Shown in pieces: positions 1-7,566 of a DNA stretch of 14,301 bases. A program made the translations under genes and the position numbers. The notes beneath the pieces were generated by a model. The model was not told the DNA's origin. It searched no databases and saw nothing but the letters and a program-made list of their open reading frames with translations. Origin of the DNA: JAZQHR01 sp045540695 (GTDB lineage: Bacteria > Bacillota > Clostridia > UMGS1810); NCBI GenBank assembly GCA_045540695.1, contig JAZQHR010000063.1, positions 1 to 14,301 of the forward strand. The letters run 5' to 3'. The number at the start of each line of letters is the position of its first letter. The stretch's first letter is position 1.

Positions 1-1694
1 AAGGCTTCATCAATAATACGCTTGATCTCGCTGTCGATAAGAGCGGCGGTTTCGTCGGAGTAATTCTGGGTATTGTTAAAATCACGGCCAAGGAATACTT
101 CGTCGTTGGAACGCTCGGATGCAAATGCGATGGGACCGAGCTTTTCGCTCATGCCGTAGCGAGTAACCATGTTTCGAGCTATGGCTGTGGCACGTTGGAT
201 ATCGTTGGACGCACCGCCGGAAATGTCATCAAAGAATACTTTTTCTGCCACACGTCCGCCGAGAATCATGGTTATTTCTTCCATAAGTCCTTTTTTGAAT
301 ACGCTTACTTTATCCTCAAGCGGCACGGTGAGTGTATAACCCAAAGCGCGGCCTGTGGGAATGATTGAAATCTGGCGTACGGGATCAACCGAGGGCAGGA
401 TGTGTGCAAGCACCGCATGACCAGCTTCGTGGTATGCTGTTTTTTTCTTTTCTTCGGGCTTGAATTTGAGGGATTTTTTCTGTGTGCCCACCATTATCTT
501 AAGCGATGCTTCTTCAATATCTGACATGCCAATAAGTTTTTTGTGTTTGCGTGCGGCATGCAAGGCTGCCTCGTTAAGAAGGTTTGAAAGATCGGCACCG
601 GTAAAGCCTACTGTTGACTGAGCTATCTTTTCAAGATCAACTGCTGCCTCAAAAGGTTTGCCTTTTGCGTGGACTTTAAGAATGTCAACTCTGCCCTTAA
701 GATCGGGATAGTTTACGGTTACCTGTCTGTCAAAACGGCCGGGGCGCAAAAGCGCAGGGTCAAGTATATCCGGGCGGTTGGTTGCGGCAATAACAATAAC
801 ACCCTCGTTGCTGCCAAATCCATCCATTTCAACAAGCAGCTGGTTAAGAGTTTGTTCTCTTTCATCATGACCGCCGCCAAGACCTGCACCGCGGTGACGT
901 CCCACTGCGTCGATTTCGTCGATGAATATAATACTGGGAGAGTTCTTTTTTGCGTTTTCAAAAAGATCACGAACTCTGGAAGCACCCACACCAACGTACA
1001 TTTCCACAAAATCCGAACCGGATATTGAGTAGAAGGGAACTCCTGCTTCGCCTGCTACGGCTTTTGCAAGAAGCGTTTTACCTGTTCCCGGAGGGCCTAC
1101 GAGTAGGACACCCTTTGGAATTTTTGCACCAAGTGCCTCGTATTTTTTAGGCTCTTTTAAAAATTCAACTATCTCAACAAGTTCTTCTTTTTCTTCATCT
1201 GCACCTGCAACATCCTTGAATGTAACTTCATTTTCGTCTTTTGTGTGCATTTTAGCTCTGCTTTTTCCAAACGACATAGCCTTTCCGCCACCGCCGTTTG
1301 CCTGCCTGAATGATATAACAAAAAATGCTATAAATATAATAGTTAAAAGCAGGGTAGGTAGCATAGAAAGCCACCAAGGCGGATTTGCCGGCTGAGGTGT
1401 TGAAAGCACTAAAGTACCTTCGGTTACCTGTGAAGATATAGCCGCTCCGGCATGTGTATATAGTGTGTCGATTGATGGAATGTCAACCGTAATCTTTGTT
1501 CCGTCATTTAAAGTTGCAATTGCGTTCTTTTCGACAATAATAAGCTCTTTTACCGATCCGGAATTAATACCGTTTACCAGCTCCGAAAAATCTTTTACAA
1601 CAGGTCCGCTTTGATAATTGAGCATAAAATATATTACAAAAATCACTAAAAGTAGTATAGCATAAAAGCCAAAACCTTTTATGTATTTTTTCAA
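1..1694 (-). CDS. ftsH: ATP-dependent zinc metalloprotease FtsH (3' end cut by window edge)
   Basis: Membrane-anchored AAA+ protease that unfolds and degrades membrane and short-lived cytosolic proteins as a hexamer. 564 codons are visible; family members usually run 600-700 residues, so only the C-terminal tail is missing. In order: membrane segment at about residues 4-22, extracytoplasmic domain, second membrane segment at about 106-127, then the AAA+ module with Walker A GPPGTGKT (200-207), Walker B FIDE (257-260) and arginine fingers R320 and R323 in RPGRFDR. The protease has zinc motif HEAGH (422-426) and a likely third ligand, D498. The start is TTG at 1694, because AAAGGAGG at 1710-1703 lies 8 bases upstream; an in-frame TTG at 1700 is too close to it. 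It follows hpt after a 125-base AT-rich gap, as in the B. subtilis tilS-hprT-ftsH order. The AAA+/protease part looks richer in G+C than the N-terminal part. Identity is secure. Confidence 0.97.
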   Translation of the reverse strand, partial: MKKYIKGFGFYAILLLVIFVIYFMLNYQSGPVVKDFSELVNGINSGSVKELIIVEKNAIATLNDGTKITVDIPSIDTLYTHAGAAISSQVTEGTLVLSTPQPANPPWWLSMLPTLLLTIIFIAFFVISFRQANGGGGKAMSFGKSRAKMHTKDENEVTFKDVAGADEEKEELVEIVEFLKEPKKYEALGAKIPKGVLLVGPPGTGKTLLAKAVAGEAGVPFYSISGSDFVEMYVGVGASRVRDLFENAKKNSPSIIFIDEIDAVGRHRGAGLGGGHDEREQTLNQLLVEMDGFGSNEGVIVIAATNRPDILDPALLRPGRFDRQVTVNYPDLKGRVDILKVHAKGKPFEAAVDLEKIAQSTVGFTGADLSNLLNEAALHAARKHKKLIGMSDIEEASLKIMVGTQKKSLKFKPEEKKKTAYHEAGHAVLAHILPSVDPVRQISIIPTGRALGYTLTVPLEDKVSVFKKGLMEEITMILGGRVAEKVFFDDISGGASNDIQRATAIARNMVTRYGMSEKLGPIAFASERSNDEVFLGRDFNNTQNYSDETAALIDSEIKRIIDEA

Positions 1695-1702
1695 ATGCAA
1701 CG

Positions 1703-1710
1703 CCTCCTTT
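1703..1710 (-). promoter_or_regulatory. Shine-Dalgarno site that fixes the ftsH TTG start
   Basis: On the minus strand AAAGGAGG is followed by 8 bases and then TTG (1694-1692), which begins the typical FtsH N-terminus (MKKYIKGFGFYAILLL). No in-frame ATG lies in a useful place, so a search limited to ATG starts misses or shortens this gene. Confidence 0.8.
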
Positions 1711-1737
1711 TTAAATTATTTTGAAATTTTAATAGTA

Positions 1738-1766
1738 ATGTTAACATAAAATAAATATAATTTCAA
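1738..1766 (-). promoter_or_regulatory. possible ftsH promoter
   Basis: The 125-base gap between hpt and ftsH is extremely AT-rich. On the minus strand TTGAAA (1766-1761) is separated by 17 bases from TAACAT (1743-1738), which would give a short leader before ftsH. A rival pair, TTGTTA (1783-1778) with TATATT (1759-1754) and an 18-base spacer, also lies in the gap. In DNA this AT-rich such matches arise easily by chance. I see no intrinsic terminator after hpt, so readthrough from upstream is also possible. Confidence 0.3.
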
Positions 1767-1819
1767 TAATTTATTATTAACAATTTATTAATCAATTATG
1801 AATTGTATGTAAAATATTT

Positions 1820-2365
1820 CTATTTTTCATAAACTTCTCTTTTAAGAATAGCAATGTATGGAAGGTTTCTGTATTTTTGAGAGTAGTCAAGACCGTATCC
1901 AACAAGGAAGTTGTCTTCAACCTCAAACCCTACGTAGTCTGCATTTATATCAGCGGTTCTTCTTGATGGTTTATCAAGAAATGCACATAATTTAAGTGAC
2001 TTCGGATTTCTTGTTAAAAGCTCGGTTTTAAGAGCTTTTAATGTGTTTCCTGTGTCTATGATATCCTCGAGTATTACAGCATGCTTACCTTCGATAGATG
2101 TGTTTAAATCCTTAATGATGTTTATGTTTCCTGATGATGTAGTACCATCTCCATAGCTTGATACTTGCATAAATTCAATTCTTACATTGTCATCAAGCTT
2201 TCTTGAAAGGTCAGCAGTAAACATAACCGAGCCTTTTAAAATGCATATTAATACAAGGTCCTCATTGCCATATATTTTTTTGAATTCATCAGCAATTTCG
2301 CATACACGTTTTTGTATTTGCTCTTCGCTAAGAATTATTTCCTGAATGTCTTTATTAATATTCAT
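1820..2365 (-). CDS. hpt: hypoxanthine(-guanine) phosphoribosyltransferase
   Basis: Purine salvage enzyme that joins hypoxanthine or guanine to PRPP to form IMP or GMP in the cytosol. The 181-residue length is normal for bacterial HPRT. Visible motifs are the LKGS loop (43-46), the PRPP-binding segment ILEDIIDTGNTL (98-109), the purine-contacting DKPSRR region (131-136) and the C-terminal VGYGLDYSQKYRNLPYI stretch (155-171). An ATG at 2371 is in frame but sits one base from the AAGGAG site (2378-2373). The ATG at 2365 has a 7-base spacer and gives the usual N-terminus, so I prefer it. The start overlaps the end of tilS by 11 bases and its ribosome site lies inside tilS, which suggests translational coupling. 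In B. subtilis HprT and TilS have been reported to act together on ftsH transcription; whether that holds here is inference. Confidence 0.95.
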   Translation of the reverse strand: MNINKDIQEIILSEEQIQKRVCEIADEFKKIYGNEDLVLICILKGSVMFTADLSRKLDDNVRIEFMQVSSYGDGTTSSGNINIIKDLNTSIEGKHAVILEDIIDTGNTLKALKTELLTRNPKSLKLCAFLDKPSRRTADINADYVGFEVEDNFLVGYGLDYSQKYRNLPYIAILKREVYEK

Positions 2366-3719
2366 GTGCATTCTCCTTAGTAATTTTTAATACATATTTA
2401 GTGTTATCAGTTACAGCATATTTATTTGATATTCTGTAGCCGAGCACTGAAATAATTTCATCATTGTTTAATAAAAGAGGTATGTCATTTCTCTGATATG
2501 AAGGAATTTTTATATCTATAAAAAAGTCCTTCAGCTTTTTGCTTCCCGACATTCCATACGGGTTAAACCTGTCGCCGTCACGTCTGTTTCGTACAATCAA
2601 TTTATCCTTCAAAGTGTCTGCACAAAGGTATTGAACATTCGGCTGTTTTATCATATTATCAGGTTTGCAAATAGAAAATGTATACTTTATATTGTTAACA
2701 GTTATTTCACTGTTACACGCTATTTCATATATAAAATCATTGCTTTCGCTTTTTCCTGACACAAATCTTAGAATATCATAATTATAGAAAACTGTCAAAT
2801 TATGTCCCGATTCAAAATGTGTGCCGGATATGTTTAAACTAAGTATCTTTTCAATATGCTCCGACCATACATCCCTTGTGTCTCCCTTGAGTGTTTTAAT
2901 AGCCAACATTATTATTCTTCGTTTTACAGCTATGTGCTCATCCTTTATCATAGCCATGTTGACTTTTACATCTTCATCAACCTTTGCACACTTTTCAAAC
3001 AGTTTTTTTGCATACTGATTGATAAAGTCGTTGTCCGACTCAATGTATGAAGAGTTTCTGTATACTGTGTCTACGATAGAAGGGTTTATCTGTGATAGAG
3101 CAGGGAGTGCAAGGTTTCGAACGATGTTTCTTGAATAGTCATTCTCATAATTAGTACTGTCGTTCATATAGCACATATTTTTTTCTTGCAAGTATTTTTC
3201 AATCTCGCTTCTTTTTATATTTATAAGAGGTCTTATTATGTTATCACGTACGGCACTTATACCTTTAAGTCCGTTAAGTGTGCATCCGCGCGTGATGTTT
3301 AAAAATACTGTTTCACAAAAGTCATTTTTGTTTTGTGCTACGGCAATTCTGTTAGCACCCACTTTGTTTTTTGTCTTTTCAAAAAAATCATAACGAATAT
3401 TTCTTCCGGCTACTTCCTCTGAAACATTTGTGTCCTTTGCTATTTGAGGAACATTTGCCGATAGGGTATAGCACGGGATGTTTAGCTTTTTGCATAAATC
3501 TTTTACATAGTTTTCATCTCTGTCAGCTTCACTTCCGCGTATGTTATGATTTATGTGGCACACGTGGAGGTCCAGTTTTAAATCCTCTATGCTTTTTAAT
3601 GCACACAAAAGTGCGACAGAGTCAGCACCGCCGGATACACCGACTACCACTCTGTCACCCTCTGACAGCATATTATTTGAATGTATGGTATCATATACCT
3701 TTTGTTCAAATTCAAGCAA
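2355..3719 (-). CDS. tilS: tRNA(Ile)-lysidine synthase TilS
   Basis: PP-loop ATPase that converts the wobble cytidine of the CAU-anticodon tRNA-Ile to lysidine, so that it reads AUA and accepts isoleucine; normally essential. The protein has 454 residues from the TTG start at 3719. This start is preferred over the ATG at 3743 because AGGAGG (3734-3729) lies 9 bases upstream of it, inside the longer reading. PP-loop SGGADS is at 29-34, followed by the HINHNIRGSEADRDE segment, GRNIRYDFF, and the family-typical NDSTNYENDYSRNIVRN. The C-terminal domain carries RNRRDGDRFNPYG and KLKDFFIDIKIP. One odd point: the usual A-H-H/N-x-x-D-Q-A-E-T motif reads AQNKNDFCET here. The gene lies 30 bases after dnaB and overlaps hpt. 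Identity is firm; the motif change is noted separately. Confidence 0.94.
   Translation of the reverse strand: MLEFEQKVYDTIHSNNMLSEGDRVVVGVSGGADSVALLCALKSIEDLKLDLHVCHINHNIRGSEADRDENYVKDLCKKLNIPCYTLSANVPQIAKDTNVSEEVAGRNIRYDFFEKTKNKVGANRIAVAQNKNDFCETVFLNITRGCTLNGLKGISAVRDNIIRPLINIKRSEIEKYLQEKNMCYMNDSTNYENDYSRNIVRNLALPALSQINPSIVDTVYRNSSYIESDNDFINQYAKKLFEKCAKVDEDVKVNMAMIKDEHIAVKRRIIMLAIKTLKGDTRDVWSEHIEKILSLNISGTHFESGHNLTVFYNYDILRFVSGKSESNDFIYEIACNSEITVNNIKYTFSICKPDNMIKQPNVQYLCADTLKDKLIVRNRRDGDRFNPYGMSGSKKLKDFFIDIKIPSYQRNDIPLLLNNDEIISVLGYRISNKYAVTDNTKYVLKITKENAHEY
2373..2378 (-). promoter_or_regulatory. Shine-Dalgarno site for hpt, inside the tilS 3' end
   Basis: AAGGAG on the minus strand lies within the last codons of tilS. 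It is 1 base from the ATG at 2371 and 7 bases from the ATG at 2365. Spacing favours the second ATG, which removes two residues (Met-His) from the longer reading. Confidence 0.7.
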
Positions 3720-3728
3720 GTAACATAT

Positions 3729-3734
3729 CCTCCT
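3729..3734 (-). promoter_or_regulatory. Shine-Dalgarno site that fixes the tilS TTG start
   Basis: AGGAGG on the minus strand is followed by 9 bases and TTG (3719-3717). The in-frame ATG at 3743 lies upstream of this site and has no good ribosome site of its own. The eight residues it would add (MIFRRICY) include the translation of the AGGAGG itself. Confidence 0.75.
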
Positions 3735-3749
3735 GAAAATCATTCAAAG

Positions 3750-5081
3750 TTAAGCTTCTGTATGTACAGTGTCAAGATTTGTGAATTTTGTAAATTCGCC
3801 TCTCCAACCAAGCTTAAGTGTATCTGTAGAACCGTTTCTGAATTTTGCTATAATACATTCAGCAACGTTTTTCTCATCGCTGTTTTCATTGTAATAATCA
3901 TCACGATACAAAAACATAACCATATCAGCATCCTGCTCGATAGCACCTGATTCTCTAAGGTCACTTAGTATCGGACGGTGGTTTGTACGCTTGTCCGCTT
4001 CACGGCTAAGCTGAGAAAGAGCTATTACAGGAACGTTTAATTCCTTCGCCATTATCTTAAGCGAACGCGAAATATCCGATACATCCTGCTGACGGCTTTC
4101 TCTGCCGCTACCCTGCATCAGCTGTAAATAGTCGATTACTATAAGTCCAAGCTGATTTTTAAGCTTTAATCTTCTGCATTTTGCACGTATTTCCGATACA
4201 GTAATACCAGAAGTATCATCAATATATATAGGTGCCTTCGATAGCTTGTCAACAGCCATCGCCATTCTTCTTATATCGTCGCTGTCAAGGTCGCCTACCT
4301 TTAACTTTGAGCCTTGAATACTTGCAACGCTTGAAAGTATTCTGCTGGCAAGCTGTTCCTTACTCATTTCAAGACTAAATATTGCAACAGGAACATTTCC
4401 ATCCATAGCAGCATTTGTAGCGATGTTCAGTACAAAGCTTGTCTTACCCATAGCAGGTCTTGCGCCTACAAGTATAAAGTCTGACGGCTGAAGTCCTGCT
4501 GTTCTTTTGTCAAGCTCGTCAAATCCTGTAGGTACACCAGTTATAGCACCCTTGTTTTGCATAAGCTTTTCAAGGTTTGCAAGATTTGTGGTAAGTACAT
4601 CCTTGATGGCCGCCATTTCAGATAAACCGCGATTTTCCATTATGCTAAAAATCTTGTTTTCTGCACTGTTTAATACCACCGGTACATCGGTAGACGCGTC
4701 ATAGCTTATGTCAAGGATATCATTAGACGCTTTTATAAGCTTTCTGAGTATAGATTTATCAAGTATAATCTGCACATGATATTTAAGGTTGGCAGTGGTA
4801 GATACCATAAGTGTAATCTGTGTAAGATATTCCATACCGCCAATTGACTCAAACATAGCCTCGGTTTCACTTTTAAGTGTGATAAGGTCTACCGGCTCGC
4901 CTCTGTTTGATATCTTAATCATAGACTCGTATATCTTTTTGTGCTGTTCTAAGTAGAAGTCTTCAATTTTTAATTTTTCCATTACGTCCGGCATACAGTC
5001 ATTGTCAAATATGATTGCACCCAGTACATATTGCTCTGCCTCAATACTGCAAGGCATACTTCTCATTACTTCGTTTGCCAT
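3750..5081 (-). CDS. dnaB: replicative DNA helicase DnaB (DnaC in Bacillus naming)
   Basis: Hexameric helicase that unwinds DNA ahead of the replisome and recruits primase. The 443-residue length is typical. The N-terminal domain (about 10-110) starts with the family-typical PCSIEAEQYVLGAII. A linker follows, then the RecA-like domain with TGVPTGFDELDKRTAGLQPSD (181-201), Walker A GARPAMGKT (206-214), the catalytic glutamate in FSLEMS (E238), Walker B LIVIDYLQL with D317, QLSREADKR (357-365), and KFRNGSTD (413-420), which carries a candidate arginine finger. The start has a weaker GGAG about 12 bases upstream. It lies 33 bases downstream of rplI and 30 bases upstream of tilS, so it is operonic. 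The rplI-dnaB order matches B. subtilis rplI-dnaC. No intein or truncation is seen. Confidence 0.97.
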   Translation of the reverse strand: MANEVMRSMPCSIEAEQYVLGAIIFDNDCMPDVMEKLKIEDFYLEQHKKIYESMIKISNRGEPVDLITLKSETEAMFESIGGMEYLTQITLMVSTTANLKYHVQIILDKSILRKLIKASNDILDISYDASTDVPVVLNSAENKIFSIMENRGLSEMAAIKDVLTTNLANLEKLMQNKGAITGVPTGFDELDKRTAGLQPSDFILVGARPAMGKTSFVLNIATNAAMDGNVPVAIFSLEMSKEQLASRILSSVASIQGSKLKVGDLDSDDIRRMAMAVDKLSKAPIYIDDTSGITVSEIRAKCRRLKLKNQLGLIVIDYLQLMQGSGRESRQQDVSDISRSLKIMAKELNVPVIALSQLSREADKRTNHRPILSDLRESGAIEQDADMVMFLYRDDYYNENSDEKNVAECIIAKFRNGSTDTLKLGWRGEFTKFTNLDTVHTEA

Positions 5082-5114
5082 TTTTATTATTCACTCCGCA
5101 TTAGTAGTAAGCGA

Positions 5115-5561
5115 TTATATTTCTTTTACGCTGACTTTAAGTTTACCCACAATACCCGGATGAAGCTTTATATCAATGTTAAACATTCCCGGAGTCTTGA
5201 TAGCATCATCCATCTGAAATTTTCTTTTGTCTATGTCAATGTTTTCTTGTTTCTTTAGTTCCTCAGCAATTTCCTTGCTTGTAATAGAACCAAACAGCTT
5301 TCCATTTGCACCAACCTTAGCACTTAAGTTAATAGTGATTTTTTCAAGCTTTTCCTTAAGCTCCTTTGCGTGTGCAATATCCTGCTCTTTTTTGTATTCA
5401 ATAGATTCGTTTTTTCCTTTTATATCGTTAAGGTTTGCGTTGTTAGCTTCCACAGCTACGCCTTTTGGAAGAAGGAAGTTTTTGGCATATCCATCACTTA
5501 CGTTTTTTATTTCTCCCTTTTTTCCTTGTCCCTTAACATCCTGTAAAAATATAACTTTCAT
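5115..5561 (-). CDS. rplI: 50S ribosomal protein L9
   Basis: Large-subunit protein that binds 23S rRNA near the L1 stalk with its N-terminal domain and extends away through a long helix. The 148-residue length is standard. The N-terminal signature GQGKKGEIKNVSDGYAKNFL (residues 12-31) is intact. The connecting helix is rich in Lys and Glu (about 41-75), and the C-terminal domain begins near the GANGKLFGSIT segment. AGGAGG is 9 bases upstream of the ATG, in the 20-base gap after gdpP. High expression is expected, and the gene sits between gdpP and dnaB as in B. subtilis. Confidence 0.98.
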   Translation of the reverse strand: MKVIFLQDVKGQGKKGEIKNVSDGYAKNFLLPKGVAVEANNANLNDIKGKNESIEYKKEQDIAHAKELKEKLEKITINLSAKVGANGKLFGSITSKEIAEELKKQENIDIDKRKFQMDDAIKTPGMFNIDIKLHPGIVGKLKVSVKEI

Positions 5562-5581
5562 TTTAAATGTCCTCCTGTATT

Positions 5582-7564
5582 TTAAAGTGATTCTAAATAT
5601 TCGTCAATTGCACTTAGTAAGTTTTCATGAGCCTCTTCAATTGATACATCATAAAGCTGTGCACCGGCAATGGTAAGATGTCCGCCACCGCCAAGCTTTT
5701 CGAGTATCACCTGAACGTTTATATCGCCATAAGAACGAGCACTTATTATTACGTGATCACCCATGTCGCATATTACAAATGATGATGAAACTCCCGTAAT
5801 GTTTAAAAGCTCATCTGCCGCTTGTGCTACAATAGTTTGCATATCATTGTTTGTGTTTACACAAAGCGAAATTGCAATTTTATCTTTGTAAATTTGTGCA
5901 TTATCAATAATTTTGAGTCGTTCATCAAATATATCATGGTCAACCTGGAACAGCTTTTTAACCGCCGAAGTGTCAACTCCTATTCTCTTTAAGAATGACG
6001 CCGCTTCAAAAGTTCTTACACCTGTTTTAAATGTGAAATTCTTTGTGTCAAGGCAAATACCTGCATAAAGTGCCTGAGCCTCTTTGGCGGTAAGTACAGT
6101 TTTGTCATTCATATACTGTATGATTTCTGTTACAAGCTCACTTGCCGATGATGAATATGGCTCGTGATAGGTTATAACAGCATTTTCTATAAAATCTGTG
6201 CTTCTTCTGTGGTGGTCAATTATAACAATACGCTTTGATACTTCAAGAAGCGTAGGATTTTCTACCAATGATTGCTTGTGAGTATCTACGACAAACACAA
6301 GTGATGAAGATGAAACAAGCTCATTTGCTCCTGCAACCGATACAAATACGTTTTCGTAAGCATCGCCAAGAGAATCCAATATCTTACCAACAGTAGAATT
6401 GTATGTTTCTAGTACTATGTGTACATTTTGGTTAAACTCACTTACTGATTTGTATAGTCCAAGTGCCGCACCGATAACGTCAGCATCGGCATTTTTGTGA
6501 CCCATTATAAAAATGTTTTCAGCATCAAGCATCAAATCTTTTATAGCATACGCCGCAACTCTTGCACGAACACGAGTACGTTTTTCTGTTTCTTTCGACT
6601 TTCCGCCATAGAATGTAAACTGGTCAGCATTTTTTATTACAACCTGGTCACCACCACGTCCAAGTGCCATATCAAGTGCTTTTATTGCAAACATATCATT
6701 TTCATAAAGCGATTCACCGTCAGTACCTATTCCTATACTAAGGGTAGGGCTTATCTTGTTTTCTAGTCCTGTTTCACGAATTTTATCAAGTATGTCAAAT
6801 TTTTCGTTTATAAACATATCAAGACTTTTCTTTGTAATGTACATAAAGTATCGGTCTTTTTCGTATTTTTTTATTATACCGTTTGCCTTTTCGCACATTT
6901 TATCAAGACAGCTGTCAATAGCAGCATTTATCTTGTGCCTGTCGTTAACAGGTGTGTCCTGCATTACGTCGTCGTAGTTGTCTATAAGTATTGCCGCAGT
7001 GACAAATTTTTCTTCAAAATATTTTTTCTTTATGTTTTCGTAGTATGTTCTGTCATCCCAGTAAAGCACCACTAGAAAACTGTCATCATGTTCATTTATC
7101 TTTGCTATGTTTCCAAATATATGATAATATCTTCCGTTATGCTGAATGTCGCTTGATACTCTTAAATCGTCTTTTCTAAAATTATTAAGGTCAAGCTCTG
7201 GAACAAATTCAGTTATGTTTTTTTCAAATGTTTCTGTAGTGCCTATCATATTTGAAAAAAGGTCATTGTACCAAGCTATAGCACCATCAAGCTTTATTAC
7301 CACAACCGGAAGCGAGAAGTTTACAAGTGTATCCTTTGTTGCGGCATTTACACCTACGGCAAGATTTTGCACGTAATCCATTATTTCGTTATTCTTTTTT
7401 ATATAGTCCAGTATATATAGTAGCAGAAGAACAAAAAATATTATAAGCTCAAATACTGCTACACGAACATCAAAAAAGAAGGTTGCAATAGCGAAAATAA
7501 AAACAACCCATAAATAATATCCGCCGTTAAGTATTATAGCGTTAAGTATTCGCTTGCCGCTCAT
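5582..7564 (-). CDS. gdpP: cyclic-di-AMP phosphodiesterase GdpP (PAS / degenerate GGDEF / DHH-DHHA1)
   Basis: Membrane enzyme that cleaves the second messenger c-di-AMP to pApA and so affects osmolyte and potassium balance and cell-wall stress tolerance. The 660-residue length matches the family. Two N-terminal membrane segments lie at about 14-31 and 35-53. A PAS-like region follows (about 80-170), then a degenerate GGDEF domain (about 185-315) ending in the family-typical ALGRGGDQVVIK. The DHH part has metal-binding GHKNADADVIG (355-365; H356, D360, D362), VVDTH (D427) and DHH (450-452), plus the LDTKNF aspartate (D506). The DHHA1 glycine motif GGGGH is at 625-629. All expected catalytic residues appear present. 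AGGAGG (7577-7572) lies in the last codons of the upstream gene, 7 bases from the ATG, and the gap is only 2 bases, so the two are probably translationally coupled. Confidence 0.96.
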   Translation of the reverse strand: MSGKRILNAIILNGGYYLWVVFIFAIATFFFDVRVAVFELIIFFVLLLLYILDYIKKNNEIMDYVQNLAVGVNAATKDTLVNFSLPVVVIKLDGAIAWYNDLFSNMIGTTETFEKNITEFVPELDLNNFRKDDLRVSSDIQHNGRYYHIFGNIAKINEHDDSFLVVLYWDDRTYYENIKKKYFEEKFVTAAILIDNYDDVMQDTPVNDRHKINAAIDSCLDKMCEKANGIIKKYEKDRYFMYITKKSLDMFINEKFDILDKIRETGLENKISPTLSIGIGTDGESLYENDMFAIKALDMALGRGGDQVVIKNADQFTFYGGKSKETEKRTRVRARVAAYAIKDLMLDAENIFIMGHKNADADVIGAALGLYKSVSEFNQNVHIVLETYNSTVGKILDSLGDAYENVFVSVAGANELVSSSSLVFVVDTHKQSLVENPTLLEVSKRIVIIDHHRRSTDFIENAVITYHEPYSSSASELVTEIIQYMNDKTVLTAKEAQALYAGICLDTKNFTFKTGVRTFEAASFLKRIGVDTSAVKKLFQVDHDIFDERLKIIDNAQIYKDKIAISLCVNTNNDMQTIVAQAADELLNITGVSSSFVICDMGDHVIISARSYGDINVQVILEKLGGGGHLTIAGAQLYDVSIEEAHENLLSAIDEYLESL

Positions 7565-7566
7565 TG

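Noticed and set aside
669..1150. Reading frames on the plus strand and in another minus-strand frame inside ftsH
   Set aside because: The antisense or shifted frame of the highly conserved FtsH AAA+ domain fully explains them; no ribosome site or family resemblance.
5227..5676. 149-residue plus-strand frame over rplI and the end of gdpP
   Set aside because: Antisense to rplI, with Phe/Ser/Leu-rich sequence typical of the reverse of Lys/Glu-rich genes; it crosses an operon junction.
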